Below, in pieces: positions 12,301 to 22,721 of a stretch of 64,000 nucleotides of DNA. The DNA lies in NCBI GenBank assembly GCA_022266195.1, contig WHVY01000003.1:10788001-10852000 (forward strand). Direction: 5' to 3'. The DNA comes from Tetranychus cinnabarinus. Its lineage: Eukaryota > Arthropoda > Arachnida > Trombidiformes > Tetranychidae. The position numbers were made by a program, and so were the translations under genes. Every line of letters starts with the position of its first letter. Position 1 is the first letter of the stretch. The notes under the pieces are model-generated. The model was given only the letters and a program-made list of their open reading frames with translations. It ran no database searches and was not told the DNA's origin.

Positions 12301-15300
12301 CGCTCAAACTCGGAGGAGAAAAATTTTTTTAATCAAATTGGTTTCATGAATAAACCCATGAACGAAATTCGGTCAAACTAAAAAATGCATCAATCGATGC
12401 AACTCTTCAAGACCTTTCAGTTAAAATACGTTCCGAAAAATTCGGATTAGTCGTTTGAAAGATATTCAATTTTGAATAGGATTTTAGCTTCAAAAAAGTT
12501 GACTTAGTCATTTTCTGTCTATGAGAGTTTAACATTAATCGAAAATAAATTTTTTTTCTCCTCCAAGTTTGAGAGATAATTGTGGAGTGACCTTTGTTTT
12601 TTTCATTCTGGAATTCTCAGATATCAAAGCTACACTATTCAACTATAAAATTCTGAATTTTCAGAAAAATTCAACCATTATCTTACGAGATACAAGAAAA
12701 AAACCAAAAATTCCCAAACTTTTTCCCCACAGGTTATCATTTGTTAAGGTCAAAGTAGGGTTGTATTTCGGACTGAAAAGGAGAAAACTGGAGCGATTTT
12801 TGAATGCATTTTGACCTCAAAGACAGAAAAGGTCAGCTCGGCACTTTACTTGTCTACCGGAACCTCATTCATTCTGATAATGAATAACAATAAGTTACAC
12901 ATATCTTTTGGTTTTTCAGTGTTAATTGATTATCTAACCTCAAAATTTCTAGGTTTCCTGGTTAACCAGAATGTCCACTCTTAACCTTGATCTAATTTGA
13001 CTGAGCTCATCTTTAACTTGGTTACCTTTCAATTTATTACAAAAGATAGCCAGTTAATTCACCAATTATCATTTCCATCAACACAATTTACCAAGTTAAT
13101 ATGTAATTTTGAAATTCATTCCAGTTTAAACGTGATTAGAATAGTTAATTGCATTCAATAGGATAATATGATTGAAGTTAAAATAAGGTCTTTGCTTGTG
13201 TGTAAAAGACCTGTGTCCATTTATTAATAATTAAAGTTAATCAGATGATTAGTTACCAAGGCTGACCATTTGTTTGATAAAGCAACTCTTGAGCTTCCAA
13301 ATATTTTTACTTCATTTGTTTAACTGAATCATTGTAATCATTACCAGGAATTAATCAATTTACTTTTTTCCATTCTAATTGTTCTGATTCTGTGTTTTAC
13401 AAATGTCTATAAATTTTCATTTCTTCATTCCGATGGTGCCAAAAAACTGAATTTAAACTTGTTTTGTTTGAAACTCTTGCGACTAGCAATTAAAATTACA
13501 TTAAATTAATTATTCTAATCATACTTTTTCTTTCAGGTTAAATTAAACTTTAATTAACAACATTAAGGTGAAATATTATAATAGGAAAGATAATTATGTC
13601 TCTATGTTAATGAAAAAGGCGAGTAAATGGTCAGATGAAACAAACTGTTGTTAAAATTGTCCATTATGTTTAACCTAGATTTTGAGTTGACCATTAATCG
13701 ACTTAAATCATGATCAGACTAATTTGAATTTACAAGTTTAATTGTTTACAATGATATATGAGTTTCAATTTTGTCAATTGAATAGGATTTCGAGTTAGGT
13801 TTTTGGGTAAATTTGGGTAACACATTTATATTTTTGGGTAAAATCTTTCGCTTCAATTTTTAGGTTTTAAAAATTAAAGATTAATCGATGCATCCGATTA
13901 ATTGATTGTAGTTATTTAATTTCGGTAGACTTGGAAATTGGTTGAGCCTAAAACCTGCAGGTTGTAACCAGAAAAACCAGAGTCTGAAATCTGTAATATG
14001 TCAACCTTAATTCATAAATTTGTGGTTACATGCAAATTGATCTGACAATGACAATGGTTTGTACGGGATAAATTGTTAGAAATGTTTAACAAATCAGTCC
14101 CAGTTAATTGGTTAATCTTGGTGAATGTAGGGAAGGAAAGCTAATTAGTTAAATGTAGACTGAGTGTAGTCGTCACTTCTCAAGAAACAATGATCAAAAT
14201 TGTATGATAATTAGAGCATATCATCTGGACTCAACCTGAATGAACAACATGAAAAAAGTAAAGGTGAACCATTTTTTTGGGTTCTCCTCCTGCAATAACC
14301 CAATCCTATGGATTTAATCCTCATTAGATAATTATAATTATCATAATAATTGTTAGATATGTATTGTGACCAATGGATCATCATTATTTTATCACCGTTT
14401 AAACAACTATGTAATGTTATTATTTTTCTGTGTCTTTACCTTTTCTTGTTGGACTAATTTGTTATCTTTTGACCTCTCTTCAAATCATCCAAATAATTAT
14501 CATGATGAACATCATTCTATCAACTGTTATTATAATATAATTATTACCAATAAAAAAGGGAAACCTAAATTGTTATCCTTTCAAACATAAAACACTCTGT
14601 AATTGTATGTTTCAAGTTGATTGAATTAAAGCTCGTTTCATTGTAACCTCGTTGAAGGGACAAAATTGCAGCTCAAACTAGGCCTTTGCATATTATTTTA
14701 AACGATTTTCATTTTATGCTTGATTATGAATAGTTAATTTTATTTGTTTTTTAATTGTTTAACAGTTTAATGGCTATTCATAACCAATATTACCTCTCAA
14801 TGGTCAAGTTTTAAAATGAACATTAAGCTCATCTCTGGTTAAGAGTCTCGTAAATAATCATTTACCGTTTGGTTTATTGTTAAAATTAAGGTTAAGTAGT
14901 TGATCGATTTCGTGATTAACTATTATTTTATAATTTGTCATTTTGATCAATTTACACTTCAAAGATAACACGCAATATGGTCAAGCTATGGACAAGTCTC
15001 AATATACCAATTATTAATAGATTAAACTCAAAGTCTTTTCATAATTAATCTACATTCATCTGAAGATTTTTAAATTCAGATGATTATATAAAAGGATAAA
15101 CGCTTGGACTGGATTAAGGTAAATAGCTTTGTGTTGACCTCAAGTTGAATGATTTGATAATATTGAATGACATTTCCAACGATTTCACCAAACAAATGTA
15201 GTTATTGCCAGAATTGAGGAAAAACACTATTCGATGTGATTTGTTTCCTTCAAAATCAACTGAAATATTGTAAACATATGATGATTGATGGTCCATCTAA

Positions 15301-16331
15301 ATCAAAGATTTTGTTTACTTATTGTTCAATCCTTAATTTGACCATAATCATGATCATCCTCTTTTCTTCAAATGTGATAGGGAACAATCAACTTGACAGC
15401 TTTTACCTCGTAAGCATTCATTTGCGTGACCAATAAGAATCGACTTCAATACAAAACAGCTAAATGGTTGAGGGCCTTATAGTTCGATGTACAGTCTTGT
15501 CTGGTTGATTGGTACAGGGTCTCCTGGTTAACCGATGCTGTAAAATATCATGTAAACAGTTGAACCCAAAACTGGTTAATTTCAAGATAATATTATTCTG
15601 GTTTTCTTTGTTTTATCCTGCAAGTGACCCTGTAGTTTCGTTATGTGCCTTCAATAATCATCATTGTAACCATCAAAATATACTCGAATCAGGTTGAAAG
15701 TCTTATCATTACCAAGAAAGAGTGAAACTTGGATCATGAAGAGATAGGGCCAAGAGCATGTCAGAATTTGCGGTCAGAATTTGATGCTTGGTTGACTATC
15801 AAGTTCTCTATTGAACAATAAAGGATAATTGATATAATATGGTCATCTTTGAGAGGGTGGATGAGCAGGAGAAAGAGAGAGAGAAAGAAAGTGAAAGGAG
15901 GACAAAAGTGAGCCTTTGTTTTATGGTAAATGTTAACATTCAAAATATGAATCCAATTTAGATTTGTACGGAAAAACATTGTCCACTTCATTGAATTTAA
16001 ATGTATCCATTGAAAATTGTACCAACCAACTTTAATCAATCTGTAAATAAGAGAAAATTGTTATTAAATTTTGTACTTAAAAGTCAATATAATTAATTTT
16101 AATGGACCAACACTGCCGTTTAATTGATATCAAATGTATTCCTTGGACAAGTTTGTGGAGCAACAACCAGAGGCTTTCATTTTTGCGCTTATAATGAATT
16201 GAAGTTTAAGGTGATTTTATGGTGTTATTTACAAATTTGTGAAATGATTTGATTAATGGTCGAATCGATGAATGACTTGAATCGACTGTTACGCTTAGTG
16301 TCCACCTTTTACCGCTATTGTTATTCCTATT
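9347..16331. other. Gene-poor intergenic region
   Basis: About 7 kb of AT-rich DNA without a recognisable gene. Open frames are short and fall in repeats (12569-12814 lies in the foldback arm) or look random (14366-14590, 15236-15697, 15761-16039 minus). The one clear structure is the inverted repeat at 12139-12736. No RNA gene was recognised. Distal regulatory DNA or untranslated exons of the flanking genes cannot be excluded. Confidence 0.5.
12139..12736. repeat. Foldback element: long inverted repeat with ~190 bp arms
   Basis: The left arm (about 12139-12330) and right arm (about 12547-12736) are near-perfect reverse complements separated by about 216 bp. The outer ends read TAACCTGTGGGG and CCCCACAGGTTA. 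Inner ends are poly-A/T runs next to GGAGGAGAA and TTCTCCTCC. The few mismatches include TTGGATAGT against ACTATTCAA. There is no coding capacity beyond a shadow frame in the right arm. This looks like a foldback or MITE-type non-autonomous transposon. A transcript would fold into a long hairpin. No target-site duplication was found by eye. Confidence 0.85.
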
Positions 16332-19300
16332 ATGAACTTGCACCAGTCGAGTGTTTATAAGTGTCAAGATGAAGTTAACCGTTTCTTCATTGAATCCACT
16401 CTTAATTTTATCTCGATCCTTGGTTCAACAATATGTTTCCTCGTAGATCATCTCGATTCCCGTTGCAATTGTTTAACGAATGGAAGTGTAATTAAAATGC
16501 CCATAGGAATTAATTTAGTTGTTGTTACTGATATCACTACGATTGTTAATTCTTTTGTTGTTAATAGATGTGGACATCATAAGTTAATAAACACTTCAGT
16601 TCATTACCGCACTGACTTGTCAGCCACTTTGAAAATAATTTCAACCTTATGTTCATCATCTGTATTTTCATCGCCATCATTACCAAGTAAATTGTCATCT
16701 GGTTCAAGATATAATCATTATAATTTAATGTGTCCCATCATTTTAATCATTATCAGCACTTCCCTTGTGTCAGCATCAACATCAACATCTTCCTCTTCAT
16801 CACCAGCATCATCTCCATCAACGGCATCAACCAATAATGTTCAATCTGGAAGGCGTATAAAGAGTCAACCATCTTCGGGGTTTAACCTGAGAATGGTTCA
16901 AAACAATGATCTATCCTCGTCGTCCTCATCGGTGACAACAGTATCGTCCATCAACAGGATTACAACGGCAAATCAAATCAATACTTTTTGGTTGGTGGCA
17001 ATCATTTTCAATGCAACATTGGCAGCTTTGTTTTTCCTAATCTTTTGTTACCTTTGCCTGAAAAAATGTAAGAACAATTAGATTTTAAAATTTATTGAAA
17101 ATTTAGTTACAATCAAAATGCACAAGAATAATCTCAAGCATTTCTTCCTGATTTAGTGTAAATACATGTTAACTCTTTAAGGCCTGAAACAATTACGGTT
17201 TACTGTATTTCAGTCAGGCTGATAGAGACATGAATAGATTCAAATGAGATTGCCTTTAATTTTTTTCAGGTTGAACTTGTCACGAAATATTTGTGTGATA
17301 ATCATGGCAATAATTGCTACCATTAACAGCCAATAATTCAAGTTATTGTATATTTTGTTTAATGGTTGACAATTGTTCAGTTGAAATATCGCTGACAGAG
17401 AAGCATGAACTAAATTACAAAATTACCTCTAAATTGGCAATAAATGATTCCAAGAGTCTTTCACACTCTCTTATGAAATTACAACTGTTAATTTGAGTTA
17501 TGATTGAAATAATTAACAATAGTTCAATAAAACAACATGCTATTCATGAAATACATGAAGCTTAAAAATAGAATCAAATTGAGCGATATTTTATCCAATG
17601 ATCAACATTTGATGAATCTGTTGAATTTAACCTGTTCAATCAGTTTATAAAATGCTATATTGATAGATTCAGGATTATTACCATAAAATCAACTGATTTG
17701 ATATTATCAATGCATTTGAGTACAGATTGATTTAATGCTAAGATCTGAGCTTATCTCTAATGATACATCAGGTGATTCGTTTAGTTTGCTGTGAATCTAA
17801 CATGGATTTACAAAATACAAAGTTACACTTAGATAACATAAATTAACTAATTAATATAAATGAATCATGAGCTTTAATTAATCAAGGGATTGCTTTACTA
17901 GGCTTTGTGACAATGGGAAAAATAGAATTTCAAGTTAAATAATTAATAATTAGTTGTTTACTCACGCATTTCTGTGAATTGTGTTGAATAATCAGCTTGA
18001 AGAGGAGGTTCAACAACATCAACAACAATAGTAAGCAACATCAAACAAGCTGTTAGCTTGTAACACATTTAATCAACCAACCGCATAACAATTAGCCAGA
18101 AACATTGTTTAAAGTTAGATCTTCATGAGACTTGACTGCCTCTCCTAGAAGTTATTTAGGGCAACATTGGTAGTTCAAATTCATACAGATGATTACATAG
18201 AGAGAAACTGGAAGGCTTATTAGCTAATTTACATGTTGATTTAAAATAATTTGTAGTACACTAATCGTGATTAGCTTTAAATTAAGTGATAAGAAAGACT
18301 GTGATGGATTAGTTTGTCTAACCAAGATGACAAGAGATCCAGAGTTGATTTATGGCTGAAAAGACTTGATGATCTTTGTATCATTAGCTTCTGAAAATGA
18401 CGAACGTAGATACAAGAATTCAGTAGAAGACAAATTTGACAAATTTAAGGTTAATATCTGCAAGTAACAATTCACATTTAAATGCACAAAAACAATTAGA
18501 AGAAAAATTAAAAATCGGTTTAATTGGGCGTAAAGCAGTTAAGTTTTAAGAAAGGTAACTTTCTAGAAAAATGGGAGAATATGACATTTGAATCATCCCT
18601 TTGTTTGGCTTGGTTTTACCATAAAAATTGTTTACTTTCTATAAATGATAATTATTGATATTATTAATGTGATTTTTATTTCTTTTAGCCCTTCAATCTA
18701 GGAAGGTGCGATTGGATAGTCGACATGGTGATCCACTTTTCACTCGGAAATCATTCACCGCGCCAAACGAGTCAAATGGCCAAAAACAATCATCAGTTTA
18801 CACTATTCCAATGGATAAACATTTATTGTCTGTTAATTCAACCAAACAATCATCACTCAACAAATTTAAGATGGCTGGTCGTTTAACAGGTCGATTGGCC
18901 ACATCAAGTCCCATCCAAAGTAATAATACAATTAGTACCTTGGATAGTTTTAGTGAAAGTAATCCTTCTAGTCCAGCCAGATATGACCCGCCACCAAAAA
19001 ATCTCCAGGGTAAGAGTCTCACCAAAGTTCAAATGCATTCACTAATGTATTCACTTAATTATTTAATAGATTGCATTTTTATGTTGATATAGCCATTATT
19101 TGTAACCTTTTCATCCATTCAATTCATTTTATTACCTTGTGTTAATTATTTTTCATCGCATTTCTCTCATTTATCCTTTATTTATGTAATCAGGTCCATT
19201 TGATAATTTAAGAGCGCCAGTCGATGAAAATGCTGAAAAGGTAGTTAACTTCACTGGACCAGCAGAAGCTATTCATGCTGCCAAATCACTTTACCATAAT

Positions 19301-21018
19301 AACATAAAGCTTAGCCCCGTTAACCCTATTCAAGCTGCCGATAATCAAGCTAAGAGTGATTTTGAGATGAAGAAAGATCAACCATCATCAGTGGCAACAA
19401 CCAATCATAATAAACACGATACTATACCAATTAATCAATACAATTCATCTCCTCTGCCACCATCATCGTTATCACTTTCGTCTACATCATCTACAACAAT
19501 TTCACAAATTACTGGTGAAACCAAAAAAGAAACCGTAATTGAGTCCAAAGATCTGATAGTTGACAGAGTTCTTAATTATGAGAAACCAGCTAATAGTGAT
19601 TGTGATAAAAATGAGAATGGATTATCTGATCCTGCAAATCACCAGCATCCCATGAAGCATAAAAGCAAGAAAGCTCTTGCTGTTGGTCGAGACTTGCAAA
19701 ATATTGGTTCTCGAGTAGTGGCCAAATTAAGGAATGACAGAAAAACTTCAGTTTCAATCCAAACATCACCAACAATCTGGTTTGGAACTGTTGATCTCAA
19801 GAGCGATCCATCAATAGCATGGGAACCTCATCCAGTTTACTCAGAACCTTTTTCACCTAATCATGACTCTCGAGCAGAAAGAAAATATTTTATTTACCTT
19901 GTAACTGATGCATCCCCATATTTTCGGAAAAATTGTATTGGAAAAATATCTCTTCCTGCTAAATCAGCTTTAACATTATCTCAACTTCGTGATATCCTCA
20001 TGAAAGCAGAAGACTCTTCATTGAAAGATGTTTTAAAAAAGAACAGGTCTTTTCGATTTTTGACCGAAACCTATAGGTTTGTTGCTCAAAATGAAGCTAT
20101 TGCTCCGATTGATCAAGTCTATCCAACTCAAGGTATTTTTATTAAACTAAGTGCACCCGACTATTCAATCATGCCTACTACTGATCGATCAGATACTATT
20201 CATAAAACTAAAGTCTCCGGTACTGGAAACAGAAGGCGAACATATCGAGATGATGCAAAGTTTGCTACTTTCATTAATATTTCCGACACAAACCCCGAAA
20301 AAACTGCTGTTAAAAGTAAGACAATCAAGAGTGAACTCAAATACATTGTTACTGATTTTATTATAATCTCATGTTTCAATCTTTCAATTTTTTAGATCAA
20401 GAAAACTTGAAACAAAAAAGGATCACTTTCAATCAACAGGCCAAACGGGAACAACCCATTCATTTTTACCAGGATGAAAACAACTCAGAGCCAGTATCTA
20501 CAAGTAAATATTTTTATTCTTAAATTTTTAATTTCAGTTCAAGAATCCAAGAAGTTCTGAAATCAAGATTTTACAAAATATAGAGAAAATTCATAGACAA
20601 AAATTATTGTTGTGTAAATACATTGATTGTTACAATCAATTGATATAGTTGTTACAATTGATTGAATCAATCGAACAGAGACTAAGCGATAGAACAGTAA
20701 ACAGTTATTAATAGTTTAATTGTATGCTCAATGTACTTACAAGTTGTCTTATTTGATGTTTCAATTTCAGGTGATCCTCGTAAAAGATGTGCTCGACCAA
20801 CATGCAACAGGCCAGCAATGATGGGATGTGGAAAGTGTAACAATGTCTTTTATTGTGGTATTAAATGTAAAAATATACATTTCTCTGATCATCGAAGTAT
20901 TTGTTCAAGTAAGTTTTACTTTTCTTGGACCTTAGCAATTTGTTGAACACTTTCTATCCATTCTCTATCTAATTCATTTTATTCTTATTCTCTTTCAGAG
21001 CCACCCTGGAAATTTTGA
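16332..21018 (+). CDS. Predicted membrane protein with DIX-like segment and C-terminal MYND finger (6 exons)
   Basis: Proposed exons are 16332-17067, 18689-19009, 19194-20315, 20396-20503, 20771-20908 and 20999-21018. Every junction is phase 1 with GT/AG borders. The long form has 814 residues. An internal Met at 16728 would give 682 residues starting with a signal-peptide-like MCPIILIIISTSLVSAS. Next come a Ser-rich stretch and a transmembrane helix near residues 217-240 ending in CLKK. A disordered cytosolic region follows, then a segment (about 583-672) whose strand/helix pattern and ending resemble a DIX domain, and last a MYND zinc finger (about 767-805; C-x4-C, C-x2-C, C-x3-C, H-x3-H-x3-C) ending PPWKF. 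MYND fingers are protein-interaction modules. I do not recognise the gene. The DIX-like reading is tentative, and joining exon 1 across a 1.6 kb intron rests on phase and a GTAAGA donor only. Confidence 0.7.
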
Positions 21019-21302
21019 ATCTTCAGAGTAACTTAACCCTCTCTTGCAGTTTGATTCCTCTAAAGAGCTACTCTATGAAAATTGCACCCATGATTTGGCC
21101 ATTCTAGTCGAAAAGTTGTGCATTAAACTTTGTTGGGTTGAGCAACGAAATTTGGAATCAAGAATCGAGTCAAGATTTTTTTAACATTTAAATATTTCTA
21201 TCTATTAAATCGGGCCAGTCATTAACAAAGCGGAAAGAATTGCTCGAAAAGAATATAAATTAAATACAATAATTTAAACTGTTGCTTGTTAATTTAAAAT
21301 GT

Positions 21303-21308
21303 AATAAA
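21303..21308 (+). promoter_or_regulatory. Putative polyadenylation signal of the MYND-protein gene
   Basis: AATAAA lies 285 bp after the proposed stop at 21016-21018, in AT-rich DNA where chance matches are common. Confidence 0.35.
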
Positions 21309-22035
21309 AGAGTCTAAAGTTGATTTACAAATTAAACAAAAAGTAAATACGAAACCTTAAACCTAAAAATTGATGATCATTGTTTAAAAATTAATACTAA
21401 TTAACTGTGTTAAACAACTCGGTGAAATAACTCTGTATTTGAGACGGAATTTGTCGCAATAGTCAAATCCTACTTTGATTTTAACCTTTGCAATTATAAA
21501 AACAACAAAAATGATCAGAAAAATAAGCGATATGTTGGGTTAATTTTTTGACAATAATTTGACTAAACTATTGATCTTTAGTTACTATTCAGTTAAATTG
21601 TTTAGTGAACTCTACGAGCATTTTACATTTGTAAAATAATATATCTATCTAAACAGTTGCTACTAAGAAGGGACAATTAGCACATTTAAGAATAAATTGA
21701 CTAAAGTGGACAAAACGGGTAAATTTCTTTCAAATTTAGACTATGAGGACATTAAAACTGAGTCCATTTGTATGATTTAAAGATTTCTTTGATGAACAGT
21801 TTTCACGAAAATCGAGGTTTAAGTTGAAACTTCGATCGCTTTTCTGTTCATTTATGGAAGCAGATCTTTTCATGAAACTCATTTTGCTGATGTAACTTTT
21901 TATGAACAACCAGAAAATGTACTTTATTTTGAAAATATAACTTTTCATTTTCTTTAAAATAGATTAATTCGATTTTGAATTAAACCAATCGTTTTCAGTG
22001 ACCGAAAGATTTAAAGACCTGAAACTTATTATTTG

Positions 22036-22468
22036 TCCATAAAAATTGTTTCTTCACATCATGGATCAAATACTTTTTTCCATTTACAAATGTTAGTAAT
22101 AATTCTCTTGATTTTGGCCATTGAGCTACAAACTTTGAGACTCGATATTTTCAATATGATGGTACCTACAATCATCATTCTTTCCCTAAACATTAGATCT
22201 CATTATGAGATATAAAAGTTTATGACTATAAATACATACTTCATACAATGCTATAAATTTTTTCATAGTCTCTTCAACGATTTGATACTTCAATACATTA
22301 TAGTCCATAGTGCAATCAAATGTTTGGTCAAAAATAATGACTGTAGTTGCCAGTATACTCGAAATATCGAGTCTCAAAGTTTTAAGGCCGATGGTCAAAA
22401 CCAAGAGAACTATTGCTATATTGAAAAAAGTATTTAATCCATGATTTGTATCAACAATTTTTATCGAC
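22036..22468. repeat. Diverged inverted repeat carrying mirrored hydrophobic frames
   Basis: The left arm (about 22036-22190) matches the reverse complement of the right arm (about 22320-22468) imperfectly. Both arms share ATCATGGAT, AATACTTTTTT and ACTTTGAGACTCGATATTT. Translated toward the centre, each arm gives a similar hydrophobic peptide with TLRLDI (plus frame 22033-22215, minus frame 22186-22404). It may be an old foldback transposon or two head-to-head copies of a decayed gene fragment. No family was recognised. The rest of 21019-22721 shows nothing else. Confidence 0.65.
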
Positions 22469-22721
22469 GCATAAATAATAGGTTTAAGCTCTCTAGGTTT
22501 AAGTACATATTAATTGTAATATTTATTGTTTTTGTTGGTTTTAAATAAATTATCTAAAATCCCGATCAAACAAGATTTGCTTGCAATCAACCAACAAAAT
22601 AGCAAAAATATATCAATACAAATAAATTACAATTTTTTGTAAATAAATGAGAACATCAAATTTTAATAAATTAAAACAAGTGCTTGTTTAAAAGTTTGAT
22701 AAAAGTTTTGCAGAATTAAAA

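Noticed and set aside
12569..12814. 81-codon frame
   Set aside because: Lies in the right arm of the foldback repeat and has no protein resemblance.
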